The notes: a model not told the origin generated them from the sequence alone. 64,000 nt of DNA from Akanthomyces muscarius (GCF_028009165.1 NC_079244.1:2418001-2482000), one strand, 5' to 3'. Shown: positions 53,270 to 64,000, counted from the first letter of the stretch. Numbers and translations: made by a program.

Positions 53270-54275
53270 ATTGGGTGAGCAGAAGAGAGCATGCAGCAGC
53301 AGTGGGCAGTTTGGCTGCCGTCCCAGAACAAGGAAGTAGCTGCTCTTCTATATAGTGACGGAACGAACCATTAACAGCAAAGTCAGTTTGTAAAGCGTTG
53401 CTGTAAAATGGAAGTTATGAACCTTGCTCGTTTCACAAGAAGGACCTTCTCGAAATGGAAGGTCCCAAATTAGCGATCATGGGAACGTTGCGTGGACGCT
53501 ATCAAGGGTGATATGGCACTAAAACTATCCGTCGGGAATAGCGAGGTCCATGATTGGCACGCATGAACGTAAGGGTACTCGTGGTTCTCGCGCTGGAACC
53601 ATAGGCGAACCATAGGCTGACAACCTCGTAACTCGGTCCGAGAGCGGCAAGTTGCCGTTCTTCCAAGACATAATCGTTTTCATATTTTTTTCATATTTGC
53701 CTTGTTTGCCCTTTTTGCCCTTTTTATTCTTACTTTTCTTATCCTTCTTATTTTTCTCGTTTTTTCTTATTGTTCCTTATTTTCTCTTCTTATTTTATCT
53801 TCTGCCTCTGTGATAGTTAATGACTGCTCACGAACGATGGTGGCTTTTTCCCCTGATCATGTCCTGATGTAGTAGTTCTTATACAAGCAAGAGGCAGAAA
53901 TGGGTTCAATTTATCTGCTTTGACAGGCTATGAAAATATGACTCTCGTCGACTACACGATTAATGCCAGTGACATGCCTGTTTTAAGTCCGAAACTCCCC
54001 ACATCAATAGCATACAACCTGCTAATGTACTCTACATACTACAATGATTGTCTAGTACTATGCACAGACAATGTATCCTGAATTTGGCTCATACAAGTGG
54101 ACAACTTGAAGCTCCAGATTTATGCATTATATTGTATTCATCGTAAGCTTGCTGAAACCGTTGGTGCTTTGCCGCAAAGGTAATCGCTGTTTCGATATGG
54201 CTCACTCCACCAGACGCCGAAGCGCAGCGCGCGGCCCTCACTTCAACCTTGCATCAGCCAAGCAGCGACGCCATT
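53270..54275. other. Intergenic with a pyrimidine-rich tract
   Basis: A T/C-rich stretch at about 53675-53810, built from CTTGTTTGCC/CTTTTTGCC and TTCTTATTTTTC-like units. Divergent promoters of the secreted protein and the coiled-coil gene. No gene. Confidence 0.45.
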
Positions 54276-55811
54276 ATGGCAGATGACGCTGAAACCACTG
54301 CGAAAATACGAGATGGTTTGAATCCATACATTAAGTCTCGGGAACAGGTCAACTATATCCGGCGCATCTTGGCCGCGCACCTGGGTGAATGCGCGCAGGG
54401 AGGTCCCCTCAAGTCGGCGCTAGCACTGGCAAACGGGCGCGACGCCGAGGGCACCGTCAACACAGACAGCACTCCGGCGAACAGCGTGTACAGAGAATAT
54501 CTGGACGTCCTGAAAGAAAACATCGCCGCCCGCAAGAATTTTGAGGCGGCTCGGCAATATGACATTCCAGAGCTACGCACGGAGGGGACGGCGGCTAGCG
54601 CATCCGCCTCATTGGGCTTGAATGAGCGTTTGGCCCTGCTGAAGCTGCACCAGAAGCGTGACGGCTTGTACGCGGTGCAAGAGACACTCGACACACTATT
54701 AGAGCAGCCGGCGGCCGACGCCGAGTTTCTGGACGCCGACCGCGTGTTGCAGGGGACGCCGGCTCTGCCCCCGGTGCCGCGGGACGTCATCACCACCATG
54801 GCGATTGAGCAGAGCTCCTTACCGCTGGATATTGCCGGCCAGGTCAACCAGCTAGAGAGGCTCGTACTGCGTGCCAAGCTGCTTCTCAGGCAGGAGGAGC
54901 AACTTCTGCATGAAGCGAGACAGCGCGTGCGGCGCGCGTCGCAGCCGCCGAGCCAATCAGCCAAACTCACGGCGCTGGGCGCGACACGAGATGAGCTCAT
55001 CAATTGGATCGAGACGGAGCTCGGCAAGGCATCTCCAGAGATACAGCGCCCCGAGGACGACGGAATCTCATCGGAAAGGGGGCCTGGTAAAGCCGATCCG
55101 GCGGCCATCCAGGCACAGTTGGGCGCCATCAAGGAAAAGTACACACTCTACGTCTCGGCGAGGAAGGTTCTGTTGGAAATGGCTGCTTGCGATTCTAAGC
55201 CGCCTCAACCATTGGCGGCAAACATGAAATCGACGAAACGGGCCAGTCTTGCAGCACCATCGCGCCCGCCTATGGATCACCTCGTGGCGCCCTACTTGGC
55301 TTCCCTTGTCGATGCGTCTGCAAACCATAAAGCCGCTGTGGCCTATCGAACGCAAATTTCTTCTCTCCTCAACAAGACTGCTCAAATCAATAACCGTCAG
55401 GTCAGCAAACTGGCCGAAGAAAGCCACTTGCTGTCAACATTCCCCCCCCGAGGTGCCTCCGGCCGACCAGGTACCAATTCAGCATCGCAGGCCAGCATCG
55501 CTACCCAGGTGATGCCGTGGGTGGAAGCATCAGACGCCGCCAAGATGGCCACGCTGGAATCCGTGGCGGAGACGGTCGAGAACGGGCAGATTGCTCTCGA
55601 AGGGCTGATGAGCACCCTGGAAGGCATCGGCAAGATTACCGGGAAGGACATTCTGAGCAGTGAAGTGGACGAGGACACGTGGCTGGGTGCAGATACGCCA
55701 AGGGCTCGAAGACATACGAGGAAAGGAAGCAGAGCGATATCACAAAGTTCGACGGATCCGTGGTCGAAAGTGCGAGGCAACCTGGGTTTACTAGGCCAGG
55801 AGGGGCTGTAA
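54276..55811 (+). CDS. Coiled-coil-rich protein of unknown function
   Basis: Intronless, 511 aa from MADDAETTAKIRDGLNPYI; an ATG 27 bases upstream is in frame but lacks support. The protein is mostly predicted helix with heptad-like stretches: YREYLDVLKENIAARKNFEA, LALLKLHQKRDGLYAVQETL, GQVNQLERLVLRAKLLLRQ followed by EEQLLHEARQRV, and IQAQLGAIKEKYTLYVSARK. A Pro-rich or Ser-rich hinge separates these from a C-terminal helical part (AKMATLESVAETVENGQIAL). The plan resembles cytoskeletal or augmin/kinetochore-type subunits, but no family signature was recognised, so no function is assigned. Confidence 0.7.
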   Translation: MADDAETTAKIRDGLNPYIKSREQVNYIRRILAAHLGECAQGGPLKSALALANGRDAEGTVNTDSTPANSVYREYLDVLKENIAARKNFEAARQYDIPELRTEGTAASASASLGLNERLALLKLHQKRDGLYAVQETLDTLLEQPAADAEFLDADRVLQGTPALPPVPRDVITTMAIEQSSLPLDIAGQVNQLERLVLRAKLLLRQEEQLLHEARQRVRRASQPPSQSAKLTALGATRDELINWIETELGKASPEIQRPEDDGISSERGPGKADPAAIQAQLGAIKEKYTLYVSARKVLLEMAACDSKPPQPLAANMKSTKRASLAAPSRPPMDHLVAPYLASLVDASANHKAAVAYRTQISSLLNKTAQINNRQVSKLAEESHLLSTFPPRGASGRPGTNSASQASIATQVMPWVEASDAAKMATLESVAETVENGQIALEGLMSTLEGIGKITGKDILSSEVDEDTWLGADTPRARRHTRKGSRAISQSSTDPWSKVRGNLGLLGQEGL

Positions 55812-55910
55812 AATGATATTGCTGTATATATACCCTTTAGTTGCAATGCATAGCCAAATTTCAAGTGTTTTTCGTCATTTTCACTAGTTCAAGTCGTTAC
55901 ACGTAGATGT

Positions 55911-57222
55911 TTATTTTTCAGCCAAGATTGCAGATGTTCTCATGGATAAGTCGAGAATTGATAGATGCTCGTCAGCCCCATCCAACAACCGCTTGTCCAC
56001 TTCGGAGAAAACCATGACCATCTTGTTCTTTTGTACATCGGGGATCGTTTCGTCAAATACCAAGACTTGGTACAGCTTCGATCGGTTAGAGTAGACGATG
56101 ACTGAGGAGATGGGGAGCACTTACCTGGGATACAATTTGTCCAGCACTCCAGCCGTCGGCCACCATGTCTTCTACAACCTTGGAGACGCCAGTATACGAG
56201 CCACCTGAGCCACGCGGACGCAGAGCAGCAATAAGCTCATCTATCGTCTGGCCGGGAATCACACCAGCAATATCCTCGATAGTCTTGACCGTCACCGCCT
56301 TCTTGTCCACCTCCATGGCCTCATCGCCGTCACTATCCTTGGGCTGTACAGCAGCACCCACCAGGCGAGCCGCACTCTGCAGGAAGGTGACCGCTTTACG
56401 CAAGTCGCCCTCGCTACAGCGAATCAGGGCGTCGAGGGCGCCGTCCTCGAGCGGCACAGACTCGGCGGCGGCAATCTCCTCGAGGCGCTTCTTGGCGCTG
56501 CCCTGGTCCAGGCTCTTGAAGCGGAACTTGCTGCAGCGACTGGCCAGCGGGTCGATGATGCGGGTGACGTAGTTGCAAATGAGGCAGAAGCGGGTGATCT
56601 TGCTGTAGATCTCCATGGTACGGCGCAGGGCGCTCTGGGCGTCCTGCGTCATCGAGTCGGCCTCGTCGAGGATGATAATCTTGAAGGGCGGGCAGGGGTA
56701 CTTGTCACGGTAGCCGGCTGGTGGGTTCGTGAGCTGCATGCGCGCAAAGTTTTTGACCTTGTCGCGGACAATGGAGATGCCGCGTTCGTCGGAGGCGTTG
56801 AGCTCGAGAACGCGTGACTTCATCATCTCGGGGCCGTAGAGCTGCTTGGCGAGGGCGAGGATGGTCGACGTCTTTCCGGTGCCGGGCGGGCCGTAAAAGA
56901 GCATGTGAGGGAGCTGCAAAGGGAACGTGTATTAGTAGAAGGCTTGTCGAAGCTCGGATCGAGGTCTCTCACGTTGGCAGCCTGTAGCGTTCGTTGCAGG
57001 ACGGTGACGGTGTGTTCTTGGGCGGCGACATCGTCGAGGCTCTTGGGACGACTGTGCATTATTAGAAAGGGCGAACAGAACTGGCTTCTCAAGTTCGGCG
57101 ACATACTATTTCTCGACCCAGGGCTGAATGCGGCCGTCGCTGGCCTTGTTCTGCTTCGGCTCGGAGCCACCATTGGTTGCTGCCGCAGCTTTGCGGGCCT
57201 TGATATCAAAGAATGATGCCAT
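55911..57222 (-). CDS. RFC2: Replication factor C subunit 2 (human RFC4 type)
   Basis: Four exons (57107-57222, 56973-57051, 56125-56913, 55911-56075) code 382 aa. After [19 protein letters not shown] comes the RFC box region [20 protein letters not shown], Walker [11 protein letters not shown] at residues 72-81, [19 protein letters not shown], Walker B IIILDEAD ending at 151, the RFC-type sensor/arginine region [29 protein letters not shown], and the C-terminal collar helices. RFC loads PCNA at primer ends. Yeast Rfc2 is the best match among small subunits by the exact [20 protein letters not shown] segment. An acidic insert ([13 protein letters not shown]) is typical of filamentous fungi. 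The last intron ends in AAG after a CTCTAAC branch site. Confidence 0.95.
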
Positions 57223-58322
57223 TTTCGTATCAAGGAGTGGCACTTGAAGACCTGCGCAGCGCTGTAAAAAGGTTCGTCGAAAACTATGCGAGGTTGGGCT
57301 GGCAAAGACGAAGACCGAGAATATGAAAACCCATTAACGCGTTGCGGGTGACGCGACAGCCGCCGTCGCGTCCCTCCCAAGTTGAGGACGGGCGAGTACC
57401 TAGGTACGTACCTTTACCGGTAACATACATTGAGCGGGGCGTTAAAAGTACCAGGGCAATTTGTAAGTACAAAAGGTGCATTAGGCCCCAAAGACTTTGA
57501 TTGCAATAAAAATAGCCAGTACCTTATGCGTTTGGCTAAACATTTTGTGGTGCCGAATCTGTTTAGATGTTATTTCTGTTTAAGATACTGCCTTTGATAC
57601 CAGCAAACAAATTGGCTGTGTACAAGGCCCCATGACGGGCTGCAGCTGCGAGCCCCACACCAAACAGGGCCTTGCCTGAGCTGCACCAGAAGCAGCAGCA
57701 GCAGCAGCGAGCAAACGCCTGCGAACCATTTACACTGACTCGACTTTCCCGTTGCCTCGTAGGTAGTCGCGTGCATGTGCGGCCTTTCAGCACAGAAGAA
57801 GCATCATCGGGCCGTGACTCGGGCCTCATTACAGTCATTGTAGCTCGCAGTGGCTGCACCAGTCAATCGAGGCAATAATAAACCCACTTCTATTTGGCCT
57901 AACAGTGCAAACGCCCGACACTGCTTGCATCAACGCAGTGGCCGCCTGCCTGCTCGGATCAGCTTCAGGCCTCCTTTTCTCTTTGGGTATCGTCCACTGA
58001 CTGCGCATGCTCCCCCTCCTTCTGCATCGCACAAGTGTTCTAATAATATCGACGACAACCGAACACTTTAAAAAGCCTGCGGCGTCCAGGTTTTACACCC
58101 ATCGATGCCCATTGCCGGAGTGCACTTCATAGTACAGCCTGTTGCCCCGCCCCCGCCTTGCCGCCGTGCCGCTTTGCATGCCGCAACTAGCCAAGCTCAC
58201 CATTACCTGAGCCGCCTTGATAGAGAAGAGAGTCTTTCTGATTCCCTTAGCATCTGTGGTCGGGAAACCCTGCGCCGACATCGACTCTCTCCCATTTGCC
58301 CGTGCCGCGCGCGGTCGCCACG
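57223..58322. other. Divergent promoter, about 1.1 kb
   Basis: Between RFC2 (minus) and the tandem-UBC gene (plus). It contains a palindromic TACCTAGGTACGTACC cluster at 57398-57413 and a GCAGCAGCAGCAGCAGC run at about 57690. No gene supported. Confidence 0.5.
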
Positions 58323-60078
58323 ATGGACCAGTCCATTCTCCGCATCACCAAGGTTTGCACCGACCCTTCCTCGCCAGTCAAGCAGCGCACTCATATTCAC
58401 GATTCTCTAGGAGTTAGCAGACCTCCAAAGATCATCTGATCTCGGTGCGTTTCTCGTATACCGATATCTGTGGACCAATTTCGTCCCCGTCGCTAACTTC
58501 CCGCAGCCATTGCCGTCGCCTGCCGCGATATCGACGTGCGTAACGTAAAGGCGCTCATTATCGGGCCTCACGAGACTCCGTACGAATTCGGGTTCTTCGA
58601 GGTCAGTCTTCATCTTACCCGGAATGGAGACCTGTCTAATCCGTCAATCACAGTTTACCCTCAAGTTTCACAAGTGTAGGCAGATCCGTACCTTGCTGCT
58701 TGCGTTATGCTGACCAACCACAGCCTATCCCTCGGACGCGCCCAACGTGCAGTGCGTTACGACAAATGGAGGACGCTGTCGATTCAATCCAAACATATAT
58801 TCCAGTGGAAAAGTTTGCCTGTGAGTATCTCTATATCTGTCTGGACGCCATTTGCTAACTGTTGCAGGTCTATTTTAGGGTGCGCGTCAGCACGGACAAC
58901 CCTGAGCTGAGCTAACTTTCACTAGGACTTGGAGAGGTGAACGAGGCGAGGAATGGTCATCTGCTCAGGGCATGGAGTCTATCTTGTTATCTATCCAGAG
59001 TCTAATGTCAGCAAATCCGTACGAAAATGAGCCTGGTTTTGAAAATGCCAACAGCCCAGACGATAAGAGGAAGCAAGCAGCTTACGTGCAAAAGGTAAGC
59101 GGCGCGTCGCTGAATCTTGAGATCTCTACTGACATGGTAGATTCGCCATGAATCCTTGAGGATATCCGTCATTCAACGCTTGGAGGGCTATTTGGCATTG
59201 AATCCTGACGGAACCAAGATTGCACCACCCATGCCATCAGATGATCCTGATGGGGAAGTAGACATTGACGAGTCGACGATACCATTTGAACCATTCAAAG
59301 ACCTCTGCAAGCGCCGTTTCCTATGGTACTTTGAGTCTTATATGGCTGCTATTCGACTCGGTCAGTCGGAGACCACAGACGGAACGGCCTTTAAGAATAT
59401 GCCCTTCGAAAGTGGTGGCGGCAACGGCATGGAGGGAAGATTCAACTACAGAGATCTCGAGCGCCGCCTTTTAAATATAAAAGAGGCCCTAGGTTCTGAG
59501 CTGACCACCTGGGCCAAAGATGGTCTGACTGCACAGCTCAGTGACTCGACTGTGGCCGTCAACTTGCGGCACCAATTCGAGCAGATGGTTGCCTATTTCC
59601 GACGCGGAGATGTGCCGCACAGCGTAGCTCTGGAGAACGACAATGCGTTTATTTGGATTCTTACGTATTTCGGGCGGCCCATGACCAATCTCGACGGCGG
59701 CATGATCAGAATTAAGCTGCACTTTAGCCCTCGCTTCCCCACCGAGCAGCCGCGGGTTATTTTCCAATCCAAGATCTTCCATCATTTTATTGCACCAGAC
59801 GGCACATACTGTTACAACCCACCGGCTAGCGCCGTGAGCGATGTTCGCAGCCATATTGAGACCATTCTGGAGGTCCTCGAGGACGATCAGCCGGCGTACG
59901 ACCCGCGAAAAATCGTTCACCCCGAGGCAACCAAGCTTTACTGGAGCCAAAAGCCGGACGAGAGGAAGCAATACAACCGAAGACTTCGCCGATCTGTACA
60001 AGATAGCATGGAGTAAGCTACTCGGCTGGGTCGGAAGAATTACAGTGTTAACATGTCTGCAGGGACTTCCCCGAATGA
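58323..60078 (+). CDS. Tandem-UBC ubiquitin-conjugating enzyme (UBE2Z-like)
   Basis: Nine exons: 58323-58352, 58411-58444, 58507-58601, 58654-58675, 58724-58820, 58868-58879 (12 nt), 58926-59094, 59141-60012 and 60063-60078; 448 aa. The first UBC domain has IIGPHETPYEFGFFEFTLKF, YPSDAPNVQCVT, FNPNIYSSGKVCLSILGTW (NPN variant of HPN; catalytic Cys about residue 92) and EEWSAQGMESILLSIQSLMS. After a linker rich in Asp/Pro, a second UBC-like fold appears: GGMIRIKLHFSPRFPTEQPR, VIFQSKIFHHFIAPDGTYCY with a Cys (about residue 377) where the active Cys would be, and SHIETILEVLEDDQPA. The closest named group is UBE2Z-type E2s. The C-terminus by splicing is MEDFPE; unspliced it ends at TAA 60014-60016. 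Confidence 0.88.
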
Positions 60079-60478
60079 GGTATGCCCACGAACAAACGGG
60101 ACTACGATTGACGCATGCAACAGACACAGGCGACGCAGCCATCTCGACCAGCAGCCGAGATGCCGTATACAAGGCGTCGGAGCTACCTCTCTCATTTGCC
60201 CGGGCTATCCAGCGTTTCTTTCGGGGCCAAGAGTGAGAAAATGCCAGCGGCTAGTATATTTAAAGCGTTATATGTCCATTAATAGGGACAGTTCTTGCCC
60301 TTTATGGGGCATATACGTGGCCTATCATTTTAGTGATAGATGAATACATATGTGCATTACATAGCCGTCCATATCATATTCCATCCTTCCTTGGCTTACT
60401 TTGCCAAATATCCGAAAAAACGCCATACCCGTACATAGCCACAAAATGCGTAAAAGTGTATGCAAATAAAACAGTCGC
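60079..60478. other. Intergenic, convergent 3' ends
   Basis: Nothing recognised; 3' flanks of the tandem-UBC gene and of the Ala-rich unknown. Confidence 0.45.
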
Positions 60479-61279
60479 CTACTTTCTCGCCTTGCTGGTA
60501 GCTTTCCTGTCAACTCTATCCTTGACTGGGTTATACGGCACCGCCGCGCCTTGATAAGTTTCTTGACGCCCGTTGCCGCCGCTGAACTCGTACATGCCCG
60601 CGTGGCCAGGTATGTACGCCGCGGGAGTCCCCTGCGTCGGACGCGCCACCTGCTCCGCGTGCAGCTTGTCGAGCGAGTCGCCGACAACGGCGTACTGCGA
60701 CCAGTTGATGGGCGGGCAGCGCACGACCTCTTGCGGCTTCGGCAACGTCGTCCACTGCCTTGCCGGCCCTTGCCCTTCCTGCTCCTCCTCCTCGTCGGTG
60801 CCGGAGCCGGGGGGCTTGTTGACCTTTCCGGCGACGAGGTCGCGCACAAAAGCCTCGGGGTCGCCGACGGCCTCCTCCTTGGCGCGGCTGAGGGCCTGGA
60901 TGTCGGCCGTGGCGCGCCGGCGCTGCAGCTGCAGCACGGATATCGCCGACTTGAGCGCAATCGTGTCCGGGTTGGCGTCAAAGTCGATCGGCTCTGGTCC
61001 GGGGGCGAGGGGCAGCGTGGAGGGCGTCTCCTGCGTCGTGTGCGTCAGCGGAGGAGGGCGCGCGCCCGGGGCGGCGGCGGCGGCGGCGGCGGCGGCGGAG
61101 GAGGAGGAGGAGTTGTCGTCGCCGGGGAGTCGCGTGGCGTTGAGAGGCGGCGTGATGGGTGACATGGGCGGCCCGGTGGTCGGCGGCGAGGCGGAGCGCG
61201 GTTGCGTCGCGGCGGCGGTGGCGGTTGCGCCGGATGCCGCGGGGGCAGCTTTGTCGGTCGCGATCGTGAGCGCAGGCAT
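60479..61279 (-). CDS. Fungal protein of unknown function with Ala run
   Basis: Intronless, 266 aa. The N-terminal 100 residues are Ala/Thr/Pro/Ser-rich with an SSSSSAAAAAAAAAP run coded by near-perfect GCC/GCG triplets (a length-variable site). The conserved-looking part starts at IDFDANPDTIALKSAISVLQ and continues LQRRRATADIQALSRAKEEA and DPEAFVRDLVAGKVNKPPG, then PPINWSQYAVVGDSLDKLH and PGHAGMYEFSGG, with a basic end (RVDRKATSKARK). The helical segment plus PPINW motif suggests a binding protein with a nuclear role, but that is only inference from basic ends and disorder. Not recognised as a named family. Confidence 0.65.
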   Translation of the reverse strand: MPALTIATDKAAPAASGATATAAATQPRSASPPTTGPPMSPITPPLNATRLPGDDNSSSSSAAAAAAAAAPGARPPPLTHTTQETPSTLPLAPGPEPIDFDANPDTIALKSAISVLQLQRRRATADIQALSRAKEEAVGDPEAFVRDLVAGKVNKPPGSGTDEEEEQEGQGPARQWTTLPKPQEVVRCPPINWSQYAVVGDSLDKLHAEQVARPTQGTPAAYIPGHAGMYEFSGGNGRQETYQGAAVPYNPVKDRVDRKATSKARK

Positions 61280-61817
61280 GCTGAGTTCGCGACGTGGTTT
61301 GCGCCTCTGCAGGTACGAGGGTGGTGGGGTTGGAAGCTCTGGCGGGGTTGGGGCACGACCACTGCTTCTGCAGCGATAGAGCTACTGCGCGCGTCACTTT
61401 TGCCGGGTAACGTTGTGTCGCTGATGTAGGGCTGGTCCAACGGCGATGGCCTGCAGAAGATTTTCCCAGCTGAAGATGGTGTTGGTGAGAAATTTGTGGT
61501 GACAGGTTTCTTTGATGATCAAGGCAAATAGGCAGCCGCTAGGCAAGAGCGGAGCGATGACGGAAACGGTTCCCCGTCGCGGGTTGTGGATACACAGAGT
61601 GTGACCTGTCATGATATGGAAACAGAGCAGATCTGTGCCTTTGTAAGTTGCAGAAATTCATTTTCAGTTCTAACAAGCTTTGAAGTCATATTTTCCATGT
61701 ACAGCGTGGTGATGCTTTGAAGGAACCCCGAAATTCGTTGCAGACAACGGCGATTATACCCTAGTCAGCTCCCATGTAAGCGTCTTGTACGCAGGTCCTC
61801 GGAATGACCTGAAAATG
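61280..61817. other. Intergenic
   Basis: The promoter of the Ala-rich unknown and the 3' flank of the MFS gene. Nothing recognised. Confidence 0.45.
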
Positions 61818-63343
61818 CTATTGTGTCTTGAAAATAACCATGATGTTTTTCAAGTATTTGGTCGCAATTGTTCCCGCACTCGCTAGCATGCAGACGCCAG
61901 TAAACAACACAACCCAGCGATACTCCAGCGCGCCGCCTCCAAACTGGCTGCCTCCTCTGGCAACCAGGTTACCGCCAATCGGACCCGCAAAGACGTTGCC
62001 CAGACCCTTGCCAAAGTTGAGCAGACCAAACACCAGGGAAGCCGAGTCGCCATTGCTCTTGCACACGTTGCTGCTCATGCGCGCCCACATGGCCGTGTAG
62101 CCCGCGCCGAAGAAACCGTACGCGACGGCGAAGCACACCAGCAGCGCCAGCGAGCGCGCCAGCTGCCACATGGTGAGGCACGCGACGGCGGCGACGGCGA
62201 CGGCCGTGGACGCCAGCACGTTGGTCGAGATCTTGCGGTCCGACAAGTAGCCAAACGCAAACTGGCCGCAGACCTGCGCGACGCTCATGACGGCGAGCAG
62301 CACGGCGCCGCTGCGCTCCCCGAGGCCCAGCGCGCTCGCGTACGACGGCAGGTACAGTGCGGGGAAGAAGTAGCCGAAGCCCTGCAGGACGTTGGACACG
62401 GAGTACATCCAAAAGAGCTCGCTGCGCAGGAAGCGCCAGTCGGCCTTGGGGGCGGGCCCCTGGTGCTGCGCGACGGGCAGGCGGCCCTTGAGGAAGGGGA
62501 TCATGGGCCCCGTGAGGACGACGAGCGCGACGGCGACGGCGCGCAGCGTCGTGGCGTAGCCGTAGCGGGCGAGCAGCGCCTGGACGATGAAGGGCATCAC
62601 GGTGCCCGAGATGCCTGAGGCGCCGCACAGGATGCCGTAGGCCATGCCGCGGCGCGCGACCCAGTACTCGCTGACCATGTGCAGGATCGGGTAGTAGAAG
62701 ATGAGGAAGCCCAGGCCGTATGCGACGCCCTGGGTGAGGATGAGCACCTCGAGGGTGGTGGCAAAGGAGCCTGCCACGAGACTAAGGATACAGACGGGCC
62801 CTGTATTGAATTCGCGATTAGCTTTTGTGTTTACTTGTATAAATGTGGTTTTTTTTGTGCCACTTGGACAACGTACAGCCGATCCATATCATGGGCCGCA
62901 GCCACTGCTGCTTGCGCTGGATCAGCGGCATCACGACGGGCGCGCCGAGGTAGCCCAGGCCAGAGGCAATGGTGCCGACGACGCCAATGTACCGATTGCC
63001 AGCAAATTCAGGAATGGTTGAGTAGTACTGCTGAAAGACACCATACGAGAGTGGGAAGCCTGCGCGTGTCTGGTTAGCCGAGAATCGCATCTCAGTGGCG
63101 GGGTTGTCAGGGCAGCTGCATACCCCAAAGGCAGGCTTCAAACATAAAAGCCGCCCATAAAAGCCGCCAGGCGGCGATTCCGCCATCGACTGGTGGCAGG
63201 TGCTGCTCGACGCGGTCTCCAGCGTCGTCGAGCAGAATATCGTCCCGAGTCTCGGCCTCGGCTCCGGCTCTCGCTGTCGTCGCGACCGACGCCACCGGCG
63301 TGTCGGCAGCTTTCCGGCGCTCAGATAATGCTACGCTGTCCAT
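61818..63343 (-). CDS. MFS transporter, monocarboxylate-porter type
   Basis: Three exons (63124-63343, 62877-63059, 61818-62800) code 461 aa. A polar N-terminus of about 55 residues ends in VDGGIAAWRLLWAAFMFEA, the start of helix 1 with the DGG motif typical of monocarboxylate-type porters. Exon 2 has FPLSYGVFQQYYSTIPEF, a hallmark of fungal MCT-like proteins, followed by GVVGTIASGLGYLGAPVVMP. Later helices include GVAYGLGFLIFYYPILHMVS, YWVARRGMAYGILCGASGIS, GYFFPALYLPSYASALGL and AVAYGFFGAGYTAMWARMSS. About 12 membrane segments fit. Fungal members mostly transport unknown carboxylates or are metabolite efflux proteins; the substrate cannot be inferred. No biosynthetic cluster genes flank it. 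Confidence 0.9.
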
Positions 63344-64000
63344 TTTTCGCTCGACGTCTCGGGTCTAGATACTTAAAATGCAGAGCTCGGTTTAGACATG
63401 CTTAAATTAAAGAACGTGGTGGATCATTTATGTCATAAATAAGTTTTCCGCGCTGATGCACGTGCTTACGGCTAGCTGATCTTGAGGAATCTCGGTATCC
63501 ATCGAATAGAGACTAGCAATGTTTACAAGCACATGTTCTACTAGTAGTTATCATAGCCGGCATGAAATGTACAGAATTTTATAACAACTCGATTCAATGT
63601 GAATCGTTCCAAAGCGCAAGTATACGGTCCTTATCACACAATCTCACCCTCGTCCAGTTGGCATTTTCAAGTCTAGCTCAGGGCGATTGCATGCTTTTAC
63701 TGCACGCAGCTTTACTTCTGAAATGTGACTTTTTAATACACTCAGGGAAATATTTAAAGAATACACTTGCACATATAGAACTGTAGAAATGAGATGGTGT
63801 ATGACGACAGTGCGCAGAAAGATGCACCGGAACTTGGCAGCATCTGCCGGCTCGCGAGACTTGACTTGCAGCACCTGGGATCCTATTCTGCCAAAAATGT
63901 AAACCCTTTTAAAAAGAGATGCGCCGTTCAGTTTCTCTCATTCCGCCTCCTGGGATGCGAACAAGACGATACTCTTCCGCTACGGATCCAACACGGCTCG
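63344..64000. other. Window end, nothing recognised
   Basis: The promoter side of the MFS transporter. Short open frames only; the right edge may cut the flank of a gene outside the window. Confidence 0.45.

Noticed and set aside
57563..57859. 98-codon minus-strand open frame over the CAG run
   Set aside because: Cys/Leu run from the trinucleotide repeat, no conserved features.

Overview
The window is nuclear DNA of a filamentous ascomycete, most likely a Sordariomycete and probably Hypocreales. The genes are split by short introns (mostly 45-70 bp) with GTRNGT donors, CTAAC-type branch sites and CAG/TAG acceptors. There are no operons, and the conserved proteins (RPB7, NPL4, ORC3, BRR2, RFC2, arginine-type carbamoyl-phosphate synthase) are of fungal type. 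Exon boundaries below were placed by reading splice signals and keeping the protein frame across them; no search was run.

Layout. 0-10 kb: an isochorismatase-family hydrolase, a small Cys-rich unknown followed by degenerate intron-like repeats, an Mpo1-type dioxygenase, a MITE-like foldback element (about 4.74-4.98 kb), RPB7, an HpcH/HpaI aldolase, a glutaredoxin-like protein and a MARVEL-like membrane protein. 10.5-16.5 kb is the most accessory-looking stretch: a decayed Zn2Cys6 regulator, a relic of a second copy of the neighbouring ThuA-like gene, that intact gene, and a secreted KDPLG-repeat protein whose frame stays open for 43 codons beyond its TGA. 19.2-23.1 kb holds the mitochondrial carbamoyl-phosphate synthase large subunit. 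23-25.8 kb has only fragments and a 9-bp minisatellite. NPL4, SEC66 and a fungal unknown follow.

31.6-39.3 kb is a 7.7-kb stretch with no convincing gene, rich in homopolymers and microsatellites, and lying 5' of the unknown gene at 30.9-31.6 kb. 39.3-64 kb is gene-dense housekeeping DNA: ORC3 (with an apparent one-base frameshift), a PWWP chromatin protein, an intronless BRR2, a secreted protein, a coiled-coil unknown, RFC2, a tandem-UBC E2-like protein with a 12-nt microexon, an Ala-rich unknown and an MFS monocarboxylate-type transporter.

The genes are mostly independent: DNA replication (ORC3, RFC2), RNA synthesis and splicing (RPB7, BRR2), protein translocation and turnover (SEC66, NPL4, the E2-like protein), arginine synthesis, lipid oxidation and transport. 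I see no CRISPR array, no rRNA or tRNA I can support, and no secondary-metabolite cluster. The best leads for something undescribed are the two-cysteine tandem-UBC protein, the post-stop extension of the repeat protein, the intron-like tandem array, and the decayed regulator beside a relic of its neighbour.
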